A DNA stretch of 64,000 nt from Flavobacteriales bacterium (GTDB lineage Bacteria; Bacteroidota; Bacteroidia; Flavobacteriales_F; PHOS-HE28): the NCBI GenBank assembly GCA_017987115.1, contig JAGNUG010000002.1, forward strand, positions 1 to 64,000, given 5' to 3'. A model generated the notes under the pieces. The model saw nothing but the letters and a program-made list of their open reading frames with translations. It was not told the DNA's origin and ran no database searches. A program made the position numbers and the translations under genes. Shown here piece after piece: positions 1 through 8,828 of this stretch (positions are counted from its first letter, which is position 1; every line of letters begins with the position of its first letter).

Positions 1-276
1 ACCCACGGAGTACAGATCCGTTAGTTCCTGCTCTTGCGCAGGGGTCAACGCAAGTGTGCCGTAACGTTCTCCTTGTGGCCAAGGCTGCGGTGTTTGAGCA
101 GGAATAGTGGAATAAGGGAAAAAGTCACGGTCATCGATCTCCGGAGAACTACGTCCGATCAAATAGGTATAGCGCAAACCACGGATCAGATGGTCATTGC
201 CAGTTGCATAGGCAAGAACGATCAGTGCGCCAATGACAATAGCGATCCAAAGAAAGAAACGAAGCAAAATGCGCAT
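1..276 (-). CDS. Serine hydrolase-like protein, N-terminal part (runs off the left edge)
   Basis: Only the first 92 codons are inside the window; the rest lies beyond base 1. The ATG at 276-274 opens a frame without stops to the edge. The protein begins with a short basic start and one hydrophobic segment (about residues 5-24), so it is probably membrane-anchored or exported. Next comes a tract reading LIRGLRYTYLIGRSSPEIDD. From memory this resembles the N-terminus of Bacteroidota class C beta-lactamase-like serine hydrolases, which have a similar membrane anchor and an xRGxRxxYLxGxxxxxIDD stretch before the catalytic domain. The catalytic SxxK motif is not in the window, so the family call is inference. 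Confidence 0.5.
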   Translation of the reverse strand, partial: MRILLRFFLWIAIVIGALIVLAYATGNDHLIRGLRYTYLIGRSSPEIDDRDFFPYSTIPAQTPQPWPQGERYGTLALTPAQEQELTDLYSVG

Positions 277-316
277 GTGTTGGTGGTTGCCGCCGAAGGT
301 AATGTGTTGGCGTCGT

Positions 317-1024
317 TCAGCCGGTTACCAACTCCACGTCAAACAGATCCGCCAATTCCAATTTCAAGCGACCCTTAACGGCTTCGATATCCAACAGACC
401 GCCTAGTTCTTTCGCCATGCACGTAACGCCTTTATCGGCAATGCCGCACGGAACTATGTTCTCGTAGTAGCTCAGGTCCGTGTTCACATTGAACGCAAAG
501 CCATGCATGGTCACCCAACGACTGGCGCGAATCCCTAATGCGCAGATCTTGCGCGCTTTGAGCGGGTCTTCCCAGTCCAACCAAACTCCCGTGAGACCCT
601 CAATTCGTCCCGCTTTGATCGAGTATGCTTCCAACGTACCGATCACCGCTTCTTCCAAGGTGCGCAGAAAGCGATGAATATCCGTGAAATGATGGTCCAT
701 GTCGAAGATCGGATACCCAACGATCTGCCCAGGTCCATGATAAGTGATGTCTCCGCCACGATCTATGGGGAAGAACTCTACTCCCTTTTCGCGCAAGCCG
801 GTTTCGTTCAAGAGTAAGTGACTCTGCTTACCGCTTTTCCCTAGCGTGTAAACATGTGGATGCTCGCAAAAGAGCAGATGGTCCTGTGTTGCGCTGTGTT
901 CGCTTTCGAGCAATTTGCGGTTCGCGATCTTACGGTCGATGGTTTCTTGGAACAGGCCCTTTTGAAACGCCCATGCATCCGCGTAAGGGATCAGGCCGAG
1001 GTCTTGGAATTGGACTTTTCGCAT
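317..1024 (-). CDS. lipB: Lipoyl(octanoyl) transferase LipB
   Basis: Transfers octanoyl from octanoyl-ACP to the lipoyl domains of 2-oxoacid dehydrogenases and the glycine cleavage H protein, the first step of endogenous lipoate synthesis in the cytoplasm. At 235 residues the length is normal. The signature RGGDITYHGPGQ begins at residue 89. The catalytic pair is visible as Lys159 in RKICALGI and Cys193 in IVPCGI, with HGFAFN between them. The gene lies just downstream of a small repeat-rich spacer and reads toward the partial hydrolase at 1-276; a 40-base gap separates them. No lipA is seen nearby. Confidence 0.96.
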   Translation of the reverse strand: MRKVQFQDLGLIPYADAWAFQKGLFQETIDRKIANRKLLESEHSATQDHLLFCEHPHVYTLGKSGKQSHLLLNETGLREKGVEFFPIDRGGDITYHGPGQIVGYPIFDMDHHFTDIHRFLRTLEEAVIGTLEAYSIKAGRIEGLTGVWLDWEDPLKARKICALGIRASRWVTMHGFAFNVNTDLSYYENIVPCGIADKGVTCMAKELGGLLDIEAVKGRLKLELADLFDVELVTG

Positions 1025-1208
1025 TTTGGATGATTCAACGCAGAGGGCAGAGTCGCAAAGGTCGCAGAGTTTTCGAATGAACAGGGGGCAGAGGAGCGCG
1101 TAGCGCCAGAGTGCATTATTGGACGCTCCCGTTTGTATGCACCATCACTCTTCTTTGAGCTCGTTTACTGCAGGCTGTCATAGTTGCTGACCAAGCAGGT
1201 GAGTTCAG

Positions 1209-1285
1209 AAAGTTGGCTCAGCGTCTCAATGGCCGAAGGCCGCCTTATTCTTGGCGTACTCTACGCCTCTAATCTCTGCGTTGAG
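1209..1285. repeat. Intergenic repeat, copy 1 (flanks the GxxExxY gene)
   Basis: This copy and the one at 1695-1773 share AAGTTG-n-CTCAGCG, then CAATGGCC-n-AAGGCC (an internal palindrome) and the end CTCTGCGTTGAG. They lie in the same orientation on both sides of the GxxExxY gene. A related motif in the opposite orientation (AACGCAGAG, GTCGCAGAG) lies at about 1034-1075. The other bases between 1025 and 1291 show no coding potential. Confidence 0.7.
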
Positions 1286-1291
1286 CAATTT

Positions 1292-1678
1292 TCACTCCTC
1301 TTGTAGACCGTTCACCACACGCTCCACTCCATGCTTCAGAAGTCGTTGCCCGAAGTTGATGACCAAGCCAAGTTTACAGTTGGCGAGCTTTAGGTAGGTC
1401 AGCGTTTGAGCTATATGGCTGTCATGGATGCTTTCTACGGCTTTCACCTCGACCACTATACGCCCGTCGACGATGATATCCAGACGCAAAGTTGTTCCAA
1501 GGTCTTTCCCTCGGAAGTGGATCGGAACAGGAACTTGTTGTTCAACGCGTAGGCCTTTTTCACGAAGCACTTGGACCAAACACAATTCATAGACACCTTC
1601 CAGCAATCCAGGTCCAAGTTCACGGTGCACCTCGATCGCTGCGCCGATGATGCTTCCACTAAGTTCCTTATAGGTCAT
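1292..1678 (-). CDS. GxxExxY family protein
   Basis: This 128-residue protein carries the family signature as GLLEGVYE near residues 24-31, preceded by the typical IIGAAIEVHRELGPG. The middle has LRLDIIVDGRIVVEVKAV, which looks like the beta-strand core of a PD-(D/E)xK nuclease fold (D...ExK). The family is widespread and its function is not established; a nuclease role is inference from this motif. The gene stands alone between two copies of the same intergenic repeat, as if it moved as a small unit. A second ORF inside it in another frame is a shadow. Confidence 0.85.
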   Translation of the reverse strand: MTYKELSGSIIGAAIEVHRELGPGLLEGVYELCLVQVLREKGLRVEQQVPVPIHFRGKDLGTTLRLDIIVDGRIVVEVKAVESIHDSHIAQTLTYLKLANCKLGLVINFGQRLLKHGVERVVNGLQEE

Positions 1679-1694
1679 AGTGTTGTCGGTTCAC

Positions 1695-1773
1695 AAAGTT
1701 GACTCAGCGCCGCAATGGCCTAAGGCCATTTATACTTCCCTGCGTTCGCTGCGCCTTAAACCTCTGCGTTGAG
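1695..1773. repeat. Intergenic repeat, copy 2 (flanks the GxxExxY gene)
   Basis: Second copy of the element described at 1209-1285, with the same order of blocks: AAGTTGACTCAGCG, CAATGGCCTAAGGCC and CTCTGCGTTGAG. It lies between the GxxExxY start and the end of the isomerase gene. Confidence 0.7.
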
Positions 1774-1778
1774 CTTCT

Positions 1779-2765
1779 CTACTTCACCTCCGCCAACTTC
1801 CCCTTCAGCATATTGATCACTGCGATCTCGCTCGGGTCAACATCTTTTTTCTGCGCCCAGTATAAGCTCACCCAATCGCCGAGGTTGATCAGATACAGCT
1901 GACGTGCGAATGATGTGTCGCCCTTGCTCCAGACCTCGAAGATGTTCGGTGTGTATTTCTCAAAGATGCTTTTGTTGATCTCCATGCGCATCTGCGTCCG
2001 TTCATGGTCTTCTTTGTGTCGGAAGATGACAACACCCAAACTTTTATCGCCACCGGCCCATCCGACCAGCTCGTTGTGGTTCATTTCCGGAATGGCGTGG
2101 TGCCAACACAGTTCTTTGCTGTTCTCGTTCACTTGTTGACGGAACCGGATGCTCACGGCCTCGGTATTTGCTTCGCTGTATATCACCAAGCGCTTGCCTA
2201 CTAATTTTTCAGTGAGATCCATAGCTGCTTTTTGGATGTGTGCTTTATCATCCTGCAACATGTTCGCAGCGGTGTTGATAGCACCTTCGAAACCATCGCC
2301 ACAGATCCCAAAATGACGCAACAAGAAGAACTGTTGGACCAATGAATACGCCAACATGGTGCGTGGTGGGTTGCCACCGGGAATAACGATATGGTCCAAG
2401 CCTTTCGCTTTGGCCATCTCCAACATGGTACCGCCACTGGTCACCACACATACGCGGGCACCTTTGTTCAGGGCTTGTTCCATGGCGGCCAAGGTCTCTT
2501 CGGTATTGCCGCTATAACTGCAAGCGATCACCAAACTCTTATGGTTCACATAACCCGGCAGGTAATAGTTGCTATACACTTCGATCGGGCATTTTGCTTC
2601 CTTGCTCAACAATTGAGCTGCAATACGACCGCCAATTCCGCTGCCACCTAAGCCGGTAACAACCACATTGGAATATGGCCCTCCGGGTGCTTTGAGCTGG
2701 GCTTTACGGCCGATCTCAAGGGCCTCTTTCAATTGCTTAGGAAATGCGTCGATCAAGTTTTGCAT
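1779..2765 (-). CDS. Bifunctional phosphoglucose/phosphomannose isomerase
   Basis: Interconverts fructose-6-phosphate with glucose-6-phosphate and mannose-6-phosphate in the cytoplasm, feeding glycolysis and sugar-nucleotide synthesis. The 328-residue protein has two SIS domains. The first has NVVVTGLGGSGIGGRIAAQL near residues 35-55 and the conserved ACSYSGNTEET serine/threonine loop around residue 80. The C-terminal half has PEMNHNELVGW, which carries the catalytic-type Glu and His of this PGI/PMI subfamily. I chose the ATG at 2765 because the protein then starts MQNLIDAFPKQL, as relatives do; the longer frame adds a low-complexity basic leader. It is not the classical large Pgi. Confidence 0.9.
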   Translation of the reverse strand: MQNLIDAFPKQLKEALEIGRKAQLKAPGGPYSNVVVTGLGGSGIGGRIAAQLLSKEAKCPIEVYSNYYLPGYVNHKSLVIACSYSGNTEETLAAMEQALNKGARVCVVTSGGTMLEMAKAKGLDHIVIPGGNPPRTMLAYSLVQQFFLLRHFGICGDGFEGAINTAANMLQDDKAHIQKAAMDLTEKLVGKRLVIYSEANTEAVSIRFRQQVNENSKELCWHHAIPEMNHNELVGWAGGDKSLGVVIFRHKEDHERTQMRMEINKSIFEKYTPNIFEVWSKGDTSFARQLYLINLGDWVSLYWAQKKDVDPSEIAVINMLKGKLAEVK

Positions 2766-2831
2766 GTGGTGTTTTCGTCTTTTCTCTGGGGTCAAATTTA
2801 CACCCGTCATACGAAGTCAAGCCCGCAATAG

Positions 2832-3131
2832 TTATCGCTTTAGCCTCAGCTTTTGCTCAGGGTGCTGTCTGGTATTGAAAACGCGCACCACATTGATCTG
2901 TTGCAATTTGACGTCGTAAACGATGAAATACGCAAAGCGTTCCATGGGGAACTGACGAATGGTGCCACGAATACCAACACCACCGGAAGTGTTTTGCTGT
3001 AATAAGCCTATCGTATTTTGCAATTCGCTCGGAATTAGCAAGGTAAGTTGCGGTCGAATAGGTTTATGGAACCTCAAGGCCTTGTCAATGTCGGACTTTG
3101 CCTTGGGAGAAAAGGACACGGGTAGGCTCAT
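2832..3131 (-). CDS. RelE/ParE-family toxin
   Basis: Small basic protein (99 residues) with the RelE/ParE plan: an N-terminal FSPKAKSDIDKAL helix, a central GIRGTIRQFPMERFAYFIVYDV strand pair and an end of INVVRVFNTRQHPEQK. RelE members cut mRNA on the ribosome and ParE members poison gyrase; the sequence alone does not tell which. The ATG at 3131-3129 overlaps the stop of the upstream antitoxin (ATGA), so the two are translationally coupled. A longer frame exists to 3173 but would overlap the antitoxin and adds residues unlike the family. Confidence 0.82.
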   Translation of the reverse strand: MSLPVSFSPKAKSDIDKALRFHKPIRPQLTLLIPSELQNTIGLLQQNTSGGVGIRGTIRQFPMERFAYFIVYDVKLQQINVVRVFNTRQHPEQKLRLKR

Positions 3132-3361
3132 TTCCCCATCGACCTCAACGCTTTCGCTTTTACATCTGACCAAGGAATGCTTTTGATCGTTCCATTGCTC
3201 ATCCCCTCGGAGATAGCTATGAACTCTTTTATCTCGGCCTCATTGAACTGTTGCTCGGTCCCAGCGGAAAGAACATGCTCAACCATCGCTAGCGTTTTGG
3301 TGTCAGTAGTATCCAATACACGCTTAGCCAATTCGATGCGCTTATCTTCTTTTTTGCCCAT
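3128..3361 (-). CDS. Antitoxin of the RelE/ParE-type pair
   Basis: A 77-residue acidic-helical protein directly upstream of, and overlapping by four bases with, the RelE/ParE toxin. Antitoxin-first order with ATGA coupling is the usual type II layout. It has no clear DNA-binding domain. The N-terminal half is helical with many charged residues. The C-terminal half (EGMSNGTIKSIPWSDVKAKA) resembles the toxin-wrapping tail of short Bacteroidota antitoxins that carry a WSxVK-like end. The call rests mainly on context. Confidence 0.72.
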   Translation of the reverse strand: MGKKEDKRIELAKRVLDTTDTKTLAMVEHVLSAGTEQQFNEAEIKEFIAISEGMSNGTIKSIPWSDVKAKALRSMGK

Positions 3362-3483
3362 TTTCCCGGTGAGATCTGCATCTCAAAATTAAGCATTCCT
3401 GCCGACTATTGTTTATGGCGTCCATGTAGACTTTGGTTCACTGCATACCGGTATCTTCGCGGCCGCTGAATAAGCAATTCATT

Positions 3484-5001
3484 ATGTCCCAGAACCTTTC
3501 AGATCAAGAAGTGATCCGCCGCGGATCACTTACCAAGCTTCGCGCATTGGGCATTGAGCCGTTCCCTGCAGCTCAATTCCCGGTATCGCATACTGCAGAA
3601 CAAGTAAAAGCCTTGGCTGTGGACGAGGAGGGGGTAGACCTGCTTGTTCTAGCGGGTCGCCTTATGAGCGTTAGGGTAATGGGCAAAGCATCGTTCGCTG
3701 TGTTGCGCGACCATACAGGTGATCAGCAGATCTATGTGAACCGCGATGAGATCTGTCCCGGTGAGGATAAATCGCTCTATAACGACGTATTCAAGAAGCT
3801 TCTTGATCTCGGTGATCTCATCGGTGTGAAAGGGCACATGTTCATCACACAAACGGGTGAGCTCACACTGCGCGTTAAGGAATTGACATTGCTAGCGAAA
3901 TCACTTCGCCCCTTACCTGTTGTAAAGACCGATGAGGATGGCAATGTACATGATGCATTCGGGGACCCGGAGTTGCGATACCGTATGCGGTACGTTGATC
4001 TGATCGTGAACCCGAATGTGCGCGAGACCTTCTTGAAACGGACGCGGATCTTCGATGCGATGCGCAAGGCATTCCAGACGGCGGGTTACATCGAGGTTGA
4101 TACCCCGGTCCTTCAGGCTATTCCAGGCGGCGCAGCAGCGCGTCCTTTCGAGACGCATCATAATGCATTGGATGTTCCATTCTATTTGCGCATTGCGAAC
4201 GAACTTTACTTGAAGCGCTTGATCGTTGGTGGTTTCGAAGGTGTGTTCGAGTTCAGCAGGAACTTCCGGAACGAAGGAATGGACCGGACCCATAACCCCG
4301 AATTCACGGTGATGGAACTGTACGTTGCATACAAAGATTATCGCTGGATGATGGAATACATGGAAGAGGTCTTCGCAAACGTTGCGATTGCCGCGAATGG
4401 TTCCGAGAAGGCCACGTTCCAAGGAAAAGAGATCCAGTTCAAAGCTCCGTTCAAGCGTATTACGATGTGCGGTTCGATCATGGAAAAAACAGGTGTCGAC
4501 CCACTTGAGGCTACTGAAAAAGAGCTCGGTGAGCTGTGTTTGAAACATGGCGTTGAAGTGACCGCAGCTATGGGCAAAGGCAAGTTGATCGACGAGTTGT
4601 TCAGTGAGTTGGTACAACCCGAATTGATCCAACCCACTTTCGTGATGGATTTCCCGTTGGAGATGAGCCCGCTTTGCAAAAAGCATCGGGATGATGATCG
4701 ACTAACGGAGCGTTTCGAGTTGTATATCGGTGGATTCGAAGTGGCCAATGCCTATAGCGAATTGAACGATCCGATCGATCAACGCGAACGCTTTGAGGAA
4801 CAGGTCAAATTGATGGAACGCGGAGATGATGAGGCCATGTTCATCGATCAGGATTTCTTACGCGCTCTGGAATACGGCATGCCACCGACGAGTGGTATCG
4901 GTATCGGAATGGATCGGTTGGTGATGCTCCTAACGGATAATCCAGCGATCCAGGAAGTGCTACTATTCCCACAGATGCGGCCAGAGAAATTTGATCAGTA
5001 G
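3484..5001 (+). CDS. lysS: Lysyl-tRNA synthetase (class II)
   Basis: Charges tRNA-Lys with lysine. The 505-residue protein has an N-terminal OB-fold anticodon-binding domain (about residues 45-150) and a class II catalytic core. Motif 2 is seen as FRNEGMDRTHNPEFT with MELYVAYKDY after it, and motif 3 as GIGIGMDRLVMLLT near the C-terminus. An in-frame upstream start at 3433 would add 17 residues of no family likeness. I prefer the ATG at 3484, which gives MSQNLSDQEVIRRGSLTKLR, as in relatives. The stop is only four bases from the end of the convergent cyclophilin gene. Confidence 0.96.
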   Translation: MSQNLSDQEVIRRGSLTKLRALGIEPFPAAQFPVSHTAEQVKALAVDEEGVDLLVLAGRLMSVRVMGKASFAVLRDHTGDQQIYVNRDEICPGEDKSLYNDVFKKLLDLGDLIGVKGHMFITQTGELTLRVKELTLLAKSLRPLPVVKTDEDGNVHDAFGDPELRYRMRYVDLIVNPNVRETFLKRTRIFDAMRKAFQTAGYIEVDTPVLQAIPGGAAARPFETHHNALDVPFYLRIANELYLKRLIVGGFEGVFEFSRNFRNEGMDRTHNPEFTVMELYVAYKDYRWMMEYMEEVFANVAIAANGSEKATFQGKEIQFKAPFKRITMCGSIMEKTGVDPLEATEKELGELCLKHGVEVTAAMGKGKLIDELFSELVQPELIQPTFVMDFPLEMSPLCKKHRDDDRLTERFELYIGGFEVANAYSELNDPIDQRERFEEQVKLMERGDDEAMFIDQDFLRALEYGMPPTSGIGIGMDRLVMLLTDNPAIQEVLLFPQMRPEKFDQ

Positions 5002-5005
5002 TGCG

Positions 5006-6865
5006 CTACTTCGCTGTTCGTTCGATCGACTCCATTACGTCACCGACCTGTAGTTTCAGTACGACGCTCATTCCGTTCACGACTTCGCCGAAACGGGTAT
5101 AACGACCATCCAAATGTGGCGTTGCACTGTGCGTAATGAAGAACTGACAACTTTCCGTATCGCGACCCGCGGAAGCAAGGCCGAGAGACCCGGTACTGAA
5201 TAAGTTGAGACAGATCTCCGTACGCAATGTCCACGGCATGCCGCCGTATCCATCGCCACGCGGACAACCACCCTGCACCACGAAATTTGGAACCATTCGA
5301 TGGAATGCTTTGCCATTGTAATATCCCGCGGTGACCAATGAGTCGAACGCGAGACAACTTCCAGGAGCTCCATTGACATCCGTAGCAATGATGATCGTTC
5401 CTTTCTTTGTTTTGATCGTGTAGCGCTGGCCTTGTTGCAATTGCTTTAACCGCACGGTGTCGATCGGGTGGTTGAATGCTATCACGGGATGATCAGGAAT
5501 AGGCGCCCCGTCGCGTTTAGCTGCTAATATTCCGATCAACGATCTCGCTTCGAGATCCTGGATGGTCTTCAAAGATCCGAGCGATCCCATTTCAAGGTCA
5601 TTCGGAAAAAGGATTATGAGGTCCCTTGGGTCTACTTGTTGAAGGTCCTCTGCAGCCGCGCTTATCAATCCAGGGTTTCCGCTTTCCATGACCGACCGGA
5701 AGAATGGTGCAGCTTGTTCCACCTGTAGGTCATGTGGGACCGCTCTCGGCCTGTTCATCCGTGCGAGTGTTCGTTCAGCCAAGATCCGGTAGGCGGCATA
5801 GGACATCGCTGGGTGTGCGTTACTGATCATGATCCCGCTCATCGTTGCCTCAATACCGGGTTCTTCATCCGCGGCCATTGCTGTGAACCGGGCAGCTTCA
5901 GCATAAGGCTCACGAATGATCATCCTTCGAATGGAATCGCGAGCCATTCCTCTTGTTGAGTTGTGCGGAAATAATAAAGCGTAGTAATTCAGTCGGGTAA
6001 TAGGATCGAGTCGATCAACCTGGGTTTGGATCTGCAAGAGGATCCTTGGGTCCAGCTGTTCCGCTTTTGCATTAAGCGTTTCCAGTATTGCAGTACGAAA
6101 GGTCAATTCGGGATCAGCGATGTTGCGAGCAAGTTCGTTCAACGTAGTCCCATCATTGGAACTTCCAAGTACGCGTGCAGCATTGACACGCACGGCGACC
6201 GGTTGTTCAACACTTAACAAGGAACGAAGCAATTCATCTTTTCCGGGACCATCCGACTTTGCCAAGCCGCGCACAAGAAGTGCTTTTGCGTCGGTGTCCT
6301 TTTCATGGTTGATCAATTTGAAATAGGTATCGGTGATCCTGTTCAGCTCCTTTGCATCGACCCGGCGAAGCGCATCTGCAACACGTGCACGGTCCTGTCC
6401 AATACTTTTCTCCAAAAGCGATATGAGCTCTTCTGAACTGCGCGAAACCGGCATTCGGTGTACGGCCATGATCAACGCACTGTGATAAGCGCTACGTACA
6501 GTGCTGTCAGTCTCTTGCGCATAATTGGTTTTCAAAGTCGAAACGATTGAACTATCCGCGATGAAACCTATCGCGAATACAGCAGCACTTCGAACAGCCG
6601 CAGTACTATCGCTCAGCGCGTTCATCAAACACGACAATGAGGCACTATCCTGAACCGAAGCAAATGCAAGTCCTGCGGCTTCACGGACCTCGTCATTTCC
6701 ATTGGCCAGTAAAGAACAAAGCGTTTCCGCATCACGGTGTTCCTGTGCGTTAAGTACTGATAGCATGGCACTGTTGCTCCATTTATTCGGAGCATGTTCT
6801 ACAGGGTCGGTCGGTTGTACACAACCGACCAGAACGAGCAGTGGAATAAATACTAGTTGTCGCAT
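5006..6865 (-). CDS. HEAT-repeat lipoprotein with C-terminal cyclophilin domain
   Basis: Predicted envelope lipoprotein of 619 residues. It starts MRQLVFIPLLVLVGC, a lipobox with Cys at about residue 15. Residues 35 to about 430 hold alpha-helical HEAT-like repeats (for example VREAAGLAFASV and VRSAAVFAIGFI). The last 150 residues are a cyclophilin-type peptidyl-prolyl isomerase domain with FHRMVPNFVVQGG, GTIIIATD and FFITHSATPHLDGRYTRFGE. Such a protein probably helps fold exported proteins; that role is inferred. A GTG at 6883 overlaps the stop of the upstream DUF1232-like gene (GTGA) and is an alternative start adding six residues before the same signal peptide. Coupling to the upstream gene is likely either way. 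Confidence 0.85.
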   Translation of the reverse strand: MRQLVFIPLLVLVGCVQPTDPVEHAPNKWSNSAMLSVLNAQEHRDAETLCSLLANGNDEVREAAGLAFASVQDSASLSCLMNALSDSTAAVRSAAVFAIGFIADSSIVSTLKTNYAQETDSTVRSAYHSALIMAVHRMPVSRSSEELISLLEKSIGQDRARVADALRRVDAKELNRITDTYFKLINHEKDTDAKALLVRGLAKSDGPGKDELLRSLLSVEQPVAVRVNAARVLGSSNDGTTLNELARNIADPELTFRTAILETLNAKAEQLDPRILLQIQTQVDRLDPITRLNYYALLFPHNSTRGMARDSIRRMIIREPYAEAARFTAMAADEEPGIEATMSGIMISNAHPAMSYAAYRILAERTLARMNRPRAVPHDLQVEQAAPFFRSVMESGNPGLISAAAEDLQQVDPRDLIILFPNDLEMGSLGSLKTIQDLEARSLIGILAAKRDGAPIPDHPVIAFNHPIDTVRLKQLQQGQRYTIKTKKGTIIIATDVNGAPGSCLAFDSLVTAGYYNGKAFHRMVPNFVVQGGCPRGDGYGGMPWTLRTEICLNLFSTGSLGLASAGRDTESCQFFITHSATPHLDGRYTRFGEVVNGMSVVLKLQVGDVMESIERTAK

Positions 6866-6879
6866 TGTAAGTTCAAAGT

Positions 6880-7098
6880 TCACTGACTTCCGAAGTCAAT
6901 AGTTTTATTTCCGAACAGCTTGGTAAGGTCCCAGCCAAAATAGCGCAATGCGGCAAGTAGGACCATTGTGGCTGTAGCTTCGTCGATATTGCCAATGAGC
7001 GGCAGATTGTCCGGCAAGATCTCAAATACTCCCCAAGTAGGGTTCATTAAGTAGATGAAGGAAAGGATGCCTGCCAACGTAATAAGAATTCTTTTCAT
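6880..7098 (-). CDS. Small DUF1232-like membrane protein
   Basis: A 72-residue protein with two hydrophobic stretches. It has ILPDNLPLIGNIDEATATMV, which matches the DUF1232 (YkvA) pattern of a P(D)xxPxxGxxDD-like core followed by a hydrophobic helix. Its function is unknown. The ATG at 7098 gives MKRILITLAGILSF, a good membrane start; an upstream ATG at 7119 adds seven residues. It sits directly upstream of, and overlaps, the HEAT/cyclophilin lipoprotein gene. It is divergent from the M28 peptidase, with about 60 bases of shared promoter space. Confidence 0.65.
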   Translation of the reverse strand: MKRILITLAGILSFIYLMNPTWGVFEILPDNLPLIGNIDEATATMVLLAALRYFGWDLTKLFGNKTIDFGSQ

Positions 7099-7157
7099 TT
7101 CCTGATCGTGGTGGACCAAAGTAAGAAGGCTTGGCCTCGAGTATCTTAGCCGCAGAA

Positions 7158-8828
7158 ATGAACTATTACCTGATCACGCTTTTTACCTGCCTTGCCGCTC
7201 CATTGATCGTTCATGGCCAACCGGAACCGGATAGCATTGCTATTGCGCACATGCAGACAGATGTTCGCTTTCTTGCAAGTGATGCGCTGGAAGGCCGTGA
7301 GTCCGGTACACCCGGAGAGAAACTGGCCGCTGATCATGTGGTTGAGCAATTCAAGTCCATCGGACTGAAGCCGATGGGTGATGATGGAACGTTCTTGCAA
7401 GCGTTCACATTCAACGGGCAGCCTGAGCTTGGTTCTGCAAATCGGTTGAATATCGGCCGTTCGGTGTTGAAGTTGAACGAACAGTTCTATCCGTTGGCTT
7501 TTTCGGCAAGCGCAGGTGTTCGTGGCAAAGTGATGAAGGTGGGTTATGGCATTGATGCGCCGGACCTGGACCAGAATGATTACGCGAACATCGAAACACA
7601 AGGCCGAATAGTGGCGATCAACATCAGTTCGCCGGATGGGATCCACCCGCACAGCAAATACTTGGCTTATCATGATCTGCACGCACGCGCTGAGAAAGCG
7701 ATCGAGAAAGGCGCGATAGGAGTGTTGTTCTATACCGATGACCCGGATGTTGAAGTGCCATCTGAAGAACTGAATGCAAAGGTCACAGCGTGTAAGGTGC
7801 CTGTCGTTTTTGTAAAAGGTAATCTGCACATCGACCTGATCGTGGACAATAATCCTTGTGTGATCAATACGGACATTCAGCGCCCGCAACTGACCGCATA
7901 CAATGTTGTTGGTCTCTTGGATAATGGTGCAGAACATGTAGCCGTGATGGGTGCGCATTTCGATCATCTTGGTTGGGGCGATGAAGGTTCTTTACATCGC
8001 GGGGAGAAAGCGATCCACAATGGAGCGGATGATAATGCCAGCGGCGTGGCCACGATCATACAACTGGCTCGTGACCTGACGAATATTGAGAATGCGAAAG
8101 CCAATGATGTGTTGTTCATCGCATTCAGTGGAGAAGAAAAGGGTCTATTCGGATCGAACTATTGGACCAAGCACCCAACGGTGCCAATAGAAGAATTGAA
8201 CTATATGATCAACTTGGATATGGTTGGTCGGCTGGATACATCCGGTGTGATCGGCATCAATGGTGTTGGCACTTCGCCAGCATGGGCTGATGTGGATAGT
8301 TTAGCAGCCGGTGATCTGCGGACCAAGACAACGTCAAGTGGTGTCGGACCAAGTGACCATACGAGCTTTTATCTACAAGGTGTCCCTGCGATCCATTTCT
8401 TTACGGGTACTCATGAGGATTATCATAAGCCAAGTGACGATGAGGAAAAGGTCAACTACGAAGGAATGGTCCGCGTGATGCGGTACATCGAAGCACTTGT
8501 CGTGGACCTGAACGATAATGGGAAACTGGAATTCACGAAAACCATAGATACGAACTCAGAGGATGTTCCACGCTTCAAAGTGACACTTGGCGTGGTGCCG
8601 GATTATCTGTTCGATGGAAAAGGAATGCGGATCGATGGTGTTACAGAAGGCAAGCCTGCTTCGAATGCAGGATTGAGGCCGGGTGATGTCGTGATCAAAA
8701 TGGGACCGGTCGATGTGACCGATATGATGAGCTACATGAAAGGACTTAGCGTTTTTAATGCTGGCGATACTGCACCAGTAACAGTGGTGCGTGATGGGAA
8801 GGAGATCGAAACGAGTGTTACGTTCTAA
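7158..8828 (+). CDS. Secreted M28-family zinc peptidase with PA and PDZ domains
   Basis: A 556-residue exported aminopeptidase-like protein. The signal peptide is MNYYLITLFTCLAAPLIVHG. A protease-associated insert follows (about 130-260). The M28 catalytic core shows the zinc ligands in order: AHFDHLGWGD, NGADDNASG, the catalytic pair in FSGEEKGLFG, NLDMVGRLD, and a late SDHTSFY. The C-terminal 100 residues form a PDZ domain (GVTEGKPASNAGLRPGDVVIKM). Relatives trim peptides outside the cytoplasm. The start at 7158 is chosen for the signal peptide. The stop overlaps the gpsA start (TAATG), so the two are coupled. Confidence 0.92.
   Translation: MNYYLITLFTCLAAPLIVHGQPEPDSIAIAHMQTDVRFLASDALEGRESGTPGEKLAADHVVEQFKSIGLKPMGDDGTFLQAFTFNGQPELGSANRLNIGRSVLKLNEQFYPLAFSASAGVRGKVMKVGYGIDAPDLDQNDYANIETQGRIVAINISSPDGIHPHSKYLAYHDLHARAEKAIEKGAIGVLFYTDDPDVEVPSEELNAKVTACKVPVVFVKGNLHIDLIVDNNPCVINTDIQRPQLTAYNVVGLLDNGAEHVAVMGAHFDHLGWGDEGSLHRGEKAIHNGADDNASGVATIIQLARDLTNIENAKANDVLFIAFSGEEKGLFGSNYWTKHPTVPIEELNYMINLDMVGRLDTSGVIGINGVGTSPAWADVDSLAAGDLRTKTTSSGVGPSDHTSFYLQGVPAIHFFTGTHEDYHKPSDDEEKVNYEGMVRVMRYIEALVVDLNDNGKLEFTKTIDTNSEDVPRFKVTLGVVPDYLFDGKGMRIDGVTEGKPASNAGLRPGDVVIKMGPVDVTDMMSYMKGLSVFNAGDTAPVTVVRDGKEIETSVTF

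Noticed and set aside
34-378. Plus-strand ORF of 114 codons at the left edge
   Set aside because: It is antisense to both the hydrolase start and the lipB end, has no family features, and its codon use is poor.
3913-4686. Minus-strand ORF of 257 codons inside lysS
   Set aside because: Shadow of a strongly conserved synthetase gene; His/Arg/Cys-rich translation with no motifs.
7146-7967. Minus-strand ORF of 273 codons inside the M28 peptidase gene
   Set aside because: Fully antisense to a gene with clear zinc ligands; no recognisable domain.
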